From: DAITQM01 sp039794245
GTDB lineage: Bacteria; Pseudomonadota; Gammaproteobacteria; Xanthomonadales; Wenzhouxiangellaceae
Assembly (NCBI GenBank): GCA_039794245.1
Contig: JBDIVS010000004.1
Coordinates: 78,912-142,911, forward strand
DNA: 64,000 nucleotides
Reading direction: 5' to 3'
Below, one piece after another: positions 17,101 through 24,106 of this stretch. The notes under the pieces were generated by a model. That model ran no database searches, was not told where the DNA came from, and worked only from the letters and a program-made list of their open reading frames with translations. The position numbers were made by a program, and so were the translations under genes. Each line of letters starts with the position of its first letter. Positions within the stretch are counted from its first letter, which is position 1.

Positions 17101-20100
17101 GCGGTTCGCGCCCCGACGTTGCCGCTGCTGTTCGTATCGTTGCAGACGATGCTGCCCAGCGTCCAGCCGGCGAGCGCCGCTTCGGTGCTCGTATAGTTGC
17201 CGGGTAACAGACCGCCGACGACGATCTGCTGGCCGTCGCTGATCGAACCTGAGGCATCGCCGCTGAAGGCGAACAGATCGGGCGCGCCGTCGGGGGTCGT
17301 CTGTTTCTCGACGATGATCGTGCCTTCCTGGGTGTCGGTGAATGTGCAGGAAACCGACTCGCCCGGATCGAGCGCGATGTTGGCGCTGCCGGTGCCGAGG
17401 TTGACCACCGAGTTGCCGGTCGGGTCATTACAGACGAGCCCGGTCAACTGCCAGCCGGCCGGGATCGCTTCTGCGATGTCGTAATTGCCGGGCACCAGTC
17501 CGCTGAAGCCCTGGCTGCCGGTGTTGCCGGTTGTGGTAATCGGGAAGGGCCCGAGGGCGATGCTGTTGAAAGTGAACGTGCCGTCGGCGCCGATCGTGTT
17601 CTTGATGATCGTGATATCGCCCTGGCGCTGGTTCGTAAACGTGCAGGTCACCGTTTCGCCGGCGGCGATGTCGATCGCATTGATCGGTGAGCCGTCGGAG
17701 CAACTCGCGGCGGTCAGGTTCCAGCCCGGCGGGATCGTGATCTCGCTGACGTCGTAGGTACCCGGGATCAGGTCTGAAAAGCTCATACTGCCGGTACCCC
17801 CGGCGGTGACGATATTGAAGGCGGCCGGGGTCAGCGAGAAGCTGCCGAAACCGAAGGTATCGTCGCCGCCCTGGGCGATCTTCTGGACGATCAGCGCGCC
17901 GCGCTGGCGGTCGGTGAAGGTGCAGGTCACCGATTCACCGCCGGCCAGGTCGATGGCGTTGATCGGCGAGCCGTCGGAGCAGGTGGCGGAAATCAGATCC
18001 CAGCCGGCCGGGACGGTTTCAGCGACATCATAGATTCCGGGTGCCAGCGGGCCGAAGCTCTGCGAACCGGTGTTGCCGGCGGTGACGATCGTGAACGGGC
18101 TCGGGCTCAGCGTCGAGCTCGTGAAGGTGAACGAACCGTCGCCGCCGATGGTGTTCTTGACGATCGTGATATCGGCGTTCAGGCCGTTGATGAAAGTGCA
18201 GGTCACCGTCTCGCCGGCTTGCAGCGAGATGGCGCCGACCGGCGAGCCGTCGGAGCAGGTGGCGCTGACCAGTTGCCAACCGGCCGGCACGGTTTCATTG
18301 ACGTTATAGGTGCCGGGCGGGAAACTCATGCTCGTCGATTGGCCATCGAGAAGCTGGAAATTGCCCAGGCTGCCGGTGAAATCGAAGGCTTGCGTTGACC
18401 CGGTAGGATCGGTGAATTTTTCCACGATGATCGTGCCGTCCAGCGCATCGGTGAAGGTGCAGGTCACCGATTCACCCGGGTCGAGCCCGATGTTGGGGAT
18501 CGTCGAACCGTCGGAACAGACGGTGTTGGTCAGCGTCCAGCCGGCCGGAACCGACTCGCTGACATCGTAGATGCCCGAAGGTAACAACGTGAAGGACACA
18601 CTGCCGGTATTGCCGGCGGTGACGATCTGGAAATTGCCCAGTGCGACGCTCACGAAATCGAACGTGCCGTCGGCGCCGATCGTGTTCTTGACGATCGTGA
18701 TAATGCCGAGCCGCTCGTTGGTAAAGGTACAGGTCACCGTCTCACCGGGGGCGATGTCGATCGCGCCGATTGGCGAGCCGTCGGAGCAGCTTGCGCCGAT
18801 GAATTGCCAGCCCAGCGGCGGCGCGGCTTCGCTGGCGTCGTAAATTCCGGGGATCAGGTCGGGGAAACTTTGGCTGCCGGTGCCGCCGCTCGTCACGATA
18901 CTGAAGCCGCCGGGCGAAATGCTGTTGAAGTTGAAAGTATCGTCGCCGCCCAGCGCATTTTTGACGACAATCAGGTTGCCGCGCCGGGTGTCGGTGAAGG
19001 TGCAGGTGATCGATTCGCCGCCGTTGAGGTCGATGGCGCCGATCGGCGAACCGTCAGAGCAGGTCGCCGAGGTCAGATCCCAGCCGGTGGGGATGGTTTC
19101 GGCGACGTCGTAAAGTCCGGGCGGTAACGGCCCGAAGTTTTGCGAACCGGTGCCGCCCGTAGTCACGATCGTGAACGGGCTTGGGGTCAAGGTTGTGCTC
19201 GTGAAGCTGAACGAGCCGTCGCCGCCGATCGTGTTTTTGACGATCGTGATATCGCCTTCCTGGGCGTTGACGAAAGTGCAGATGATGTCCTCGCCGGCCT
19301 GCAACGAGATGGCGCCAACCGGCGAGCCGTCGTCGCAGGTCGCCGATTGCAGTTGCCAGCCGGTCGGAATGTTGATTTCGGCGGTGTTGTAGGTACCGGG
19401 TGGGAAGAACTGTGTCACGAACTGGCCGTCGGAGAGCGAGAAATTCCCCAGGCTGCCGGTGAAATCGAAGGTCTGCGGCGAGCCTGGTGGATCGGTCTGC
19501 TTGACCACCGTGATGCTGCCGTCCTGGGTGTTGGTGAACGTGCAGGTGACGACTTCGCCGCCGCCGAGATCGATGATCACGCTGCGGTTGAGAAGATCGA
19601 TCACCGCCGTCGGATCGTCGCAGACGAGCCCCGTCAGTTGCCAGTTGGGGACCGCGAGTTCGACCACCGTGTACATACCGGGCGCCAGTTCTTCCATGAA
19701 GCTGTTGCCGCCGGTCAGCGCAAACAGACCGCCGTTCAGATCGCCGGCGAATTCGAAGCTCTGCGGTGAGCCGACCGGATCGGTGATCTTCTGGATGATG
19801 ATCTTGCTGGCCACCGGCAGGCACGTCGGGTCGTTGGGGATGCCGAAGGTGGCCGGATCGTCGGTCGGCCGGCCGAGCAGGGTATCGGTATCGAAGAAGC
19901 CCTGGTTGCAGATCTGCGTGGTGCCCGGCGGTATCGGGGTATCGACCAGGACGTTGAAGGTGATGGTCACCGCATTGCCGGCGCCGACGCCGAGCGTCCC
20001 GATATCGACTGTCAGTTGGCCTGTCACATCGTCGCACAGCGTCACCGTGCCCTGGGTCGTCGCCGGATCGCCGGGCGCCGTGCAGTTGAGTGTCGAATTG

Positions 20101-20981
20101 GCATCGACCGTATCGTTGAACATCACGTTGTTGGCCGGCGCGGTGCCGATGTTCTGGACCACCACCTGGTACTGGATCTCGTCGCCGGCATCGACCAGGC
20201 CGTTGCCGTTGGTATCGACGAGCAGCGCTGCCGATTTTTCGGCGATCAGGGTCGGGATGGTCTGCAACAGGTCGAGTTGTACGTCGAGGGCCGCGGTCGA
20301 GGCGCCGTCGACGCGGACGGTGACCGCGCCGACGTTGGTCAGATCAGCCGGACCCGCAGCGCCGGACGATTGCGTGAAAGCGGAGAACGGGACGATGAAA
20401 ATCTGCTGCGTTGCGGTCGAGGTGATGGACAGTTGATGGACCGAGCGGTTGTTGGCGTCGGTGTACACCTCCATCTGCAGCAAGGCGCCGAGATCGGCGA
20501 ACTCGAGCCGCACCTCGAGGGCGTTGGCGACGCCGCCGTCGGTCAGATCGACGCCGGTCATGCCACCGAAGCGCAGGCCGGTCGGATCGACCGTCAGCGG
20601 CGTGCTGTTGCCGTCCCAGATCAGCATCGAACGGCCGGTGACGCTCGGATCCTGCACGTGGTTGTACAGCCCGCCGCCGACGAAGGCACGGATCCGGTTG
20701 CCGGTCGTCCCGCCGAGCAGGGTTGCCTGGTAGTTGCGGATGCCGCCGAGCGCCTCGGGCGCCGCCTGGGCGTTGCCCAGCGTCTGGCCGATCTGGCCGG
20801 GGGCCTGCAGCGTGACTTCGGGCTGCGCCGTGTCGAAGCTGTCGATGACGGTGGCCCCGGCCGGCAGCGCGGCGGTCATCAAAACGAACGACAGGGCGGC
20901 GAACGTCTGGCCGAAAACGGCGGGCAGCAGCGCCGGTGACGCAAAAACCGCGGATCTTGTAGCGCGATTGGGCGATAACAT
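14148..20981 (-). CDS. Giant secreted repeat protein with IPTL-CTERM sorting signal
   Basis: 2277 residues. Start ATG 20981 is chosen because AGGAG lies nine bases upstream; 21005 lacks a site. A signal peptide (FAALSFVLMTAALPAGA) leads a ~200-residue beta domain. A DUF11-like module follows (VDTNGNGLVDAGDEIQYQVV ... APANNVMFNDTVD). Then come twenty tandem repeats of ~88-99 residues of the type TIVVEKQTLPDGS-FTFSGDA-PGNYSATETLPAGWDL-VCND-PGETVTCVFTNT, related to Cna-B/SpaA-like folds, each with paired cysteines. The tail AAIPTLSRTGLLLLAGLMLL plus basic residues is an IPTL-CTERM signal, normally recognised by an exosortase-like enzyme. It is likely a surface or matrix protein. The opposite-strand frame of 644 codons is a shadow of the repeats. 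Confidence 0.9.
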   Translation of the reverse strand: MLSPNRATRSAVFASPALLPAVFGQTFAALSFVLMTAALPAGATVIDSFDTAQPEVTLQAPGQIGQTLGNAQAAPEALGGIRNYQATLLGGTTGNRIRAFVGGGLYNHVQDPSVTGRSMLIWDGNSTPLTVDPTGLRFGGMTGVDLTDGGVANALEVRLEFADLGALLQMEVYTDANNRSVHQLSITSTATQQIFIVPFSAFTQSSGAAGPADLTNVGAVTVRVDGASTAALDVQLDLLQTIPTLIAEKSAALLVDTNGNGLVDAGDEIQYQVVVQNIGTAPANNVMFNDTVDANSTLNCTAPGDPATTQGTVTLCDDVTGQLTVDIGTLGVGAGNAVTITFNVLVDTPIPPGTTQICNQGFFDTDTLLGRPTDDPATFGIPNDPTCLPVASKIIIQKITDPVGSPQSFEFAGDLNGGLFALTGGNSFMEELAPGMYTVVELAVPNWQLTGLVCDDPTAVIDLLNRSVIIDLGGGEVVTCTFTNTQDGSITVVKQTDPPGSPQTFDFTGSLGNFSLSDGQFVTQFFPPGTYNTAEINIPTGWQLQSATCDDGSPVGAISLQAGEDIICTFVNAQEGDITIVKNTIGGDGSFSFTSTTLTPSPFTIVTTGGTGSQNFGPLPPGLYDVAETIPTGWDLTSATCSDGSPIGAIDLNGGESITCTFTDTRRGNLIVVKNALGGDDTFNFNSISPGGFSIVTSGGTGSQSFPDLIPGIYDASEAAPPLGWQFIGASCSDGSPIGAIDIAPGETVTCTFTNERLGIITIVKNTIGADGTFDFVSVALGNFQIVTAGNTGSVSFTLLPSGIYDVSESVPAGWTLTNTVCSDGSTIPNIGLDPGESVTCTFTDALDGTIIVEKFTDPTGSTQAFDFTGSLGNFQLLDGQSTSMSFPPGTYNVNETVPAGWQLVSATCSDGSPVGAISLQAGETVTCTFINGLNADITIVKNTIGGDGSFTFTSSTLSPSPFTIVTAGNTGSQSFGPLAPGIYDVAETVPAGWDLISATCSDGSPINAIDLAGGESVTCTFTDRQRGALIVQKIAQGGDDTFGFGSFSLTPAAFNIVTAGGTGSMSFSDLIPGTYDVSEITIPPGWNLTAASCSDGSPINAIDIAAGETVTCTFTNQRQGDITIIKNTIGADGTFTFNSIALGPFPITTTGNTGSQGFSGLVPGNYDIAEAIPAGWQLTGLVCNDPTGNSVVNLGTGSANIALDPGESVSCTFTDTQEGTIIVEKQTTPDGAPDLFAFSGDASGSISDGQQIVVGGLLPGNYTSTEAALAGWTLGSIVCNDTNSSGNVGARTANFVLEAGETVTCVFNNTQQSQITIVKNTIGGDGSFNFTGNLGPFNLATAAGTAQTTFSNLAPGAYNVAETVPAGWTLTSQTCDNGNSPGAITLGAGESVTCTFVNTLQGTIIVEKQTLPDGSAQSFTFAGNAAGTIGDGGTIIVNNLDPGVYTSTETVPGGWDLTSIVCDDTDSSGNTGTATATFNLQAGETVRCVFTNTQRGTIVVEKQTLPDGSAQSFTFSGDATGNITDGQQITVGNLVPGNYSATETLPAGWDLTSVVCNDANSTGDTGTATAGFVLDPGETVTCVFTNTQRGTIVVEKQTLPDGAPDAFTFTGDATGNITDGQQITVGNLVPGNYSSVETVPASWNLTGITCDDTNSSGDIGTATASFVLDPGETVTCVFTNTQGGSITVEKQTLPDGSTQAFTFAGDVAGAITDGNSITVPVDPGTYTSTETLPAGWDLTSIVCDDANSSGNTGTATATFNVEAGEAVRCVFTNTQRGTIVVEKQTLPDGSAQSFTFSGDATGNITDGQQITVGNLVPGNYSATETLPAGWDLTSVVCNDANSTGDTGTATAGFVLDPGETVTCVFTNTQRGTIVVEKQTLPDGAPDAFTFTGDATGNITDGQQITVGNLVPGNYSSVETVPASWNLTGITCDDTNSSGDIGTATASFVLDPGETVTCVFTNTQGGSITVEKQTLPDGSTQAFTFAGDVAGAITDGNSITVPVDPGTYTSTETLPAGWDLTSIVCDDANSSGNTGTATATFNVEAGEAVRCVFTNTQRATIVVVKQAVGGDGAFDFTSATLTPAAFTLTTAAGTAQQTFADLVPGNYDVAETVPAGWTLTSQTCDNGNAPAAITVNPGETVTCTFVNTIDGSITIVKQADPPNTGTLFDFIGDLGTFDLLHGESIVQSLPPGIYSVSEVLPLGWLLQSAVCSDGSPINAIDLAAGENITCTFNNTLTPPAAIPTLSRTGLLLLAGLMLLFAAANRRRPAAGRGGNRT
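14818..15660. repeat. 843-bp internal duplication, copy 1
   Basis: Spans three ~93-residue repeat units in the giant protein. The same 843 bases follow immediately at 15661-16503. Translations of the two copies are identical and the nucleotide lines I compared are identical, while other units in the gene differ by 20-60%. Identity starts at TTGGTGAACACGCAGCGCA and runs about 22 bases beyond the second copy. Confidence 0.88.
15661..16503. repeat. 843-bp internal duplication, copy 2
   Basis: Direct tandem partner of 14818-15660. Offset is exactly 843 bp (281 codons), which keeps the frame. Lack of silent differences implies a recent event or ongoing gene conversion. Confidence 0.88.
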
Positions 20982-21500
20982 TGGATATAGCTCCTCAGGT
21001 TGCAATTGGTATCTATGTTGGCGTCAACGCCTCGATGTCCCGGACAGCCTTTGCCGAAAGCGCCGTTCCCCGGCGCTCTGCCGGCCGCGCAGAGGTGCGC
21101 AGACAGCCCTGCCGGGCTGCTCGGCAGGGCCTTGAAGCCGTGTCCTGGCGAGACATTGTTGGTCCTGCAACAAACTGCCACGGGGATGCGCGCCGGATGC
21201 GAAGCCGCGCGTGTGTGGCAAATGAAAGCGACATCCTCGGATCCCCAGCCATCCGCAGCCGGTTCGTCTTCGCGCGAACCCGGTGCGCTCCCTGGCCGTT
21301 CGATCCGGTTGCTTTGTCGTGAAACTCCCGCTGGGACGGTTCTGGAGGTGTTATATGCGAACCGTCACGGGCATTCTACCGCCCGGATTCGCCGGCTGTC
21401 AATCCCGCGTAGGGACTGGCGGCGAGCAGGGGCGGTCGCCCGCGGCGATGTGGAATATGGCGCGGCGCTTGGCGCCGGGGTGTGATCTGCAGCACGTCTT
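20982..21500. other. Intergenic region upstream of the giant gene
   Basis: About 520 bp between the giant repeat protein (start 20981) and the vapC-like gene (stop 21501), both on the minus strand. It must hold the promoter of the giant gene, but I see no convincing boxes. Frames here are short, overlap in every phase and lack coding character. Confidence 0.4.
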
Positions 21501-21944
21501 CTATTGACCGTTGGGTTCCGCTGCGGTTTGCCGGCGGAAAGGGTTGACGACCTGCAGGCCGGCGAAGCGGCGGCCGTCTTGCAAATCTTCGGAATACAGC
21601 AGCGCGCAATCGGCCAGTAGCGCCATCTGCACAATCATTGCGTCCCAGAACGACAATCGATGCTCCACGCCGAGCCGCGCGGCGGCGATCACATCGGCCG
21701 GGCCGGCCTGCACGACGTCGGCGCGCGCGAACAGCATCAGCTTCTCGATGGCGACCGCAGGATCGACCGCCAGCTTGCCGGTCGCAACCCGGAAGTACTC
21801 TTGCAGCACCTGGACGGAAATCACCGCCTGGTTTGCCTGCCGGTGTACTTGCCAAAGCGCCAGTGCCCGGTCCTGCTTGTCCTTGGCACCAGCATCGTCG
21901 GTATAAACCAGAACGTTGCTGTCGAAGAAGCTACGTACGCTCAT
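21501..21944 (-). CDS. PIN-domain ribonuclease, VapC-like toxin
   Basis: 147 residues. Acidic metal-binding residues of a PIN nuclease are visible: FFDSNVLVY (first Asp, residues ~6-14), VLQEYFRVA (Glu ~47) and RLSFWDAMIVQMA (Asp ~100), followed by a late acidic residue in LLYSEDLQDG. Such toxins cut RNA (often tRNA) when not bound by antitoxin. The start overlaps the antitoxin gene by 14 bp, as expected of a toxin-antitoxin operon with the antitoxin first. Confidence 0.85.
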   Translation of the reverse strand: MSVRSFFDSNVLVYTDDAGAKDKQDRALALWQVHRQANQAVISVQVLQEYFRVATGKLAVDPAVAIEKLMLFARADVVQAGPADVIAAARLGVEHRLSFWDAMIVQMALLADCALLYSEDLQDGRRFAGLQVVNPFRRQTAAEPNGQ

Positions 21945-22161
21945 GAATCTCGTCCCGGTCGAACTGCCAGCCGCGCCGCCGGCCGCGGGCCAACCGGCTC
22001 AGCTCGCGCAAGCGCTCGAATTCGGTATCCCGGGGCATCGAACCGGCCAGTTCCTGCATATAGGCACGAATCAGCTCATTGAGGCTCTTGCCCCGACGGG
22101 CAGCCTCTCGGCGCGCCTCGTCGATCAGGTTGTCGTCAGCGGACAAGGTGAGGTTTTTCAT
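21931..22161 (-). CDS. Antitoxin, ribbon-helix-helix type, partner of the PIN toxin
   Basis: 76 residues from ATG 22161 (MKNLTLSADDNLIDEARREA). AGGAG lies nine bases upstream of this ATG and directly abuts the alternative one at 22170, which decides the start. The N-terminal beta strand plus two helices (LTLSADDNLIDEARREAARR / KSLNELIRAYMQELAG) fit a MetJ/Arc-type DNA-binding fold; the charged tail (RGRRRGWQFDRDEIHERT) would wrap and inhibit the toxin. Probably autoregulates the pair. Confidence 0.78.
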   Translation of the reverse strand: MKNLTLSADDNLIDEARREAARRGKSLNELIRAYMQELAGSMPRDTEFERLRELSRLARGRRRGWQFDRDEIHERT

Positions 22162-22316
22162 ATGCCACATCTCCTGCGTACACAGCCACGCATATTACCG
22201 CCTTGACACCGACGCCGCAAGCCGTTCGCGCCGGTGATCTGCACGCCGAGTTTGGTGCTCAGGTTTATTGCCGAATCGGCACGGCGTTCCCCCTGCCGCG
22301 GCGAGCGGTCAGTCCA

Positions 22317-23270
22317 TCAATCGACGTACATCGAGCTGACCGATTCGCCGAGGGCCATGCGGCGGATGGTTTCGGCCAGCATCTGGGCGACGCTGAGCTG
22401 GCGGATGCGGCGGCAGGCGCGCGCCGCGGGACCGAGCGGGATGGTGTCGGTGACGACGATTTCGTCGATCGACGAATTTTCGATGTTGTCGATCGCCGGC
22501 CCGGAGAGCACCGCGTGGGTGCAGTAGGCGACGACTTTTTCAGCGCCCCTGTCTTTCAGTGCGGCGCTGGCGGCGCACAGCGTGCCGGCGGTGTCGATCA
22601 TGTCGTCGATCAGGATGCAGCATTTGCCGGCGACTTCGCCGATGATATTCATCACCGTCGCTTCATTGGCTCGCGGCCGGCGTTTGTCGATGATCGCCAG
22701 TTCGACGTCGAGGCGTTTGGCGATCGCCCGGGCGCGGACCACGCCGCCGACGTCGGGGGCGACGACGACGTTCTGGTGGCTGTTCTGGCGCTGCCAGATG
22801 TCGGCCAGCAGTAGTGGCGAGGCGTAAACGTTATCGACCGGAATATCGAAAAAGCCCTGGATCTGGTCGGCGTGCAGGTCGATGGTCAGAACGCGGTCGG
22901 CGCCGATCGTGCTCAGCATGTTGGCCGCGACCTTGGCGGTGATCGGGACGCGCGCCGAGCGCGGCCGGCGGTCCTGGCGGGCGTAGCCGAAGTACGGGAT
23001 CAGCGCCGTGATGCGGCCCGACGAGGCGCGCTTGAGCGCATCGATCATGACCAGCAGTTCCATGAAATGGTCGGCGGTCGGGGCGCAGGTCGGCTGCAGC
23101 AGATAGATGTCGCGGCCGCGCACGTTGTCCATGATCTCGATATTGACTTCGCCGTCGCTGAAACGCCCGACGATGGCCTTGCCGAGCGCGATGCCGAGGT
23201 GCCCGGCGACCGCCTCGGCGAGCGGCAGGTTGGCGTTGCCGGCGAAAAACATGATTTCGGTGACCGACAT
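22317..23270 (-). CDS. prs: Ribose-phosphate pyrophosphokinase (PRPP synthase)
   Basis: 317 residues, the normal class I length. It makes PRPP from ribose 5-phosphate and ATP for purine, pyrimidine, NAD, His and Trp synthesis. Motifs: FFAGNANLPLAEAVAGHLG, RFSDGEVNIEI, PYFGYARQDRR, the metal/ribose loop VLTIDLHADQIQGFF, VVVAPDVGGVVRARAIA and the PRPP-binding CILIDDMIDTAGTL. Start ATG 23270 is chosen over 23276 because GGAG is eight bases upstream; extending further would run the frame through tRNA-Gln. Sits just downstream of tRNA-Gln on the same strand, a common gammaproteobacterial order. Confidence 0.97.
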   Translation of the reverse strand: MSVTEIMFFAGNANLPLAEAVAGHLGIALGKAIVGRFSDGEVNIEIMDNVRGRDIYLLQPTCAPTADHFMELLVMIDALKRASSGRITALIPYFGYARQDRRPRSARVPITAKVAANMLSTIGADRVLTIDLHADQIQGFFDIPVDNVYASPLLLADIWQRQNSHQNVVVAPDVGGVVRARAIAKRLDVELAIIDKRRPRANEATVMNIIGEVAGKCCILIDDMIDTAGTLCAASAALKDRGAEKVVAYCTHAVLSGPAIDNIENSSIDEIVVTDTIPLGPAARACRRIRQLSVAQMLAETIRRMALGESVSSMYVD

Positions 23271-23329
23271 CGGCATGGCTCCGGTGTGGTTCGGCGCGTG
23301 GGGTGCTACCGCTGCGTTCTTGTGCATGC

Positions 23330-23404
23330 TGGCTGGGACGGCAGGATTCGAACCTGCGAATGCGGGGATCAAAACCCCGTGCCTTACCGCTTGGCTACGT
23401 CCCA
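23330..23404 (-). tRNA. tRNA-Gln (anticodon TTG)
   Basis: 75 nt including an encoded CCA. Acceptor stem TGGGACG/CGTCCCA, anticodon stem-loop CGGGG-TTTTGAT-CCCCG giving TTG, T-arm GCAGG-TTCGAAT-CCTGC. Position between lolB and prs matches the usual gammaproteobacterial arrangement. Confidence 0.97.
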
Positions 23405-23461
23405 GCATGGAACCGGATACCCGGCTGTGTCAACATTATAACGGCCCCAACCCGATCGTGT

Positions 23462-24106
23462 TCAGCCGGCCGGTGCCTCCGGTTCGGGGGCGAGCGCCCA
23501 GGAGGCGATCTTGACCCGGATACGGTATTTGCCGCGTTCGGCTTCGAGGCTGGCCGGCAGCAGCAGGGTATCTTGCAGCTCGTAATCGAGATAGCGCACC
23601 CGCCAGCCGTCGTAGCGCAGTTCGCCGAGCGTGCCGTTGCGGCGGTACGTGGCACGTGCCGCGGCCGGCGACACCAGGCCGCGGACCCAGTCGCGCAGCA
23701 GGCTGACCGGCAGTTCGAAGCCGACGGCGGCGGCGACCAGCGGCTCGGGCTCGGGGCCGGTCTGCGTCCGGCCGCGCCCGGCTTCGAGGCGGGCGCGGCC
23801 GGGTTGTACCGTCAGGCGCCAGCGCTCGCCGGTGGTGCTGAGGTTGGCGCGCCACGTGCCCCGATTGCCGTCTTCGACCGAAAAGCGCAGGCTGCCGCCC
23901 CGCCGGCCGTCGGTGATCGCCAGCCGGCCAGCCAGGCGCCACGAGTCGAGCGTTGCGAAATAGGCTTCCCGTTCCTTGAGCCAGGTTCCGGCGGGCGCTT
24001 CGCGGTGGGGCAGCGAACTGCATGCCGCAAGCCCGGCGACGAGGAGGAAAAGCGCCGGGAGAACGATCGCGCAGCGCGCGGCGGAACATACCGCCCGGTG
24101 GTTCAC
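23462..24106 (-). CDS. lolB: Outer-membrane lipoprotein receptor LolB
   Basis: 214 residues. LolB accepts lipoproteins from the periplasmic carrier LolA and inserts them into the outer membrane; it is itself a lipoprotein. The signal peptide ends in the lipobox LAAC (residues ~26-29). The mature part has the family features WLKEREAYFATLDSWRLAGR, GSLRFSVEDG, and LPVSLLRDWVRGL near the middle, with a half-barrel beta pattern. Starts inside the stop of the TPR lipoprotein gene (ATGA overlap at 24103-24106), so the two are translationally coupled. ispE, which normally follows lolB, is absent here. Confidence 0.92.
   Translation of the reverse strand: MNHRAVCSAARCAIVLPALFLLVAGLAACSSLPHREAPAGTWLKEREAYFATLDSWRLAGRLAITDGRRGGSLRFSVEDGNRGTWRANLSTTGERWRLTVQPGRARLEAGRGRTQTGPEPEPLVAAAVGFELPVSLLRDWVRGLVSPAAARATYRRNGTLGELRYDGWRVRYLDYELQDTLLLPASLEAERGKYRIRVKIASWALAPEPEAPAG

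Noticed and set aside
15273..17207. 644-codon open frame on the plus strand
   Set aside because: It is the antisense of the giant repeat protein; the repeat structure and GC-rich codons keep the opposite strand open. No start site or domain.
23271..23408. Longer N-terminus for prs
   Set aside because: It would run through tRNA-Gln; the Shine-Dalgarno supports ATG 23270.
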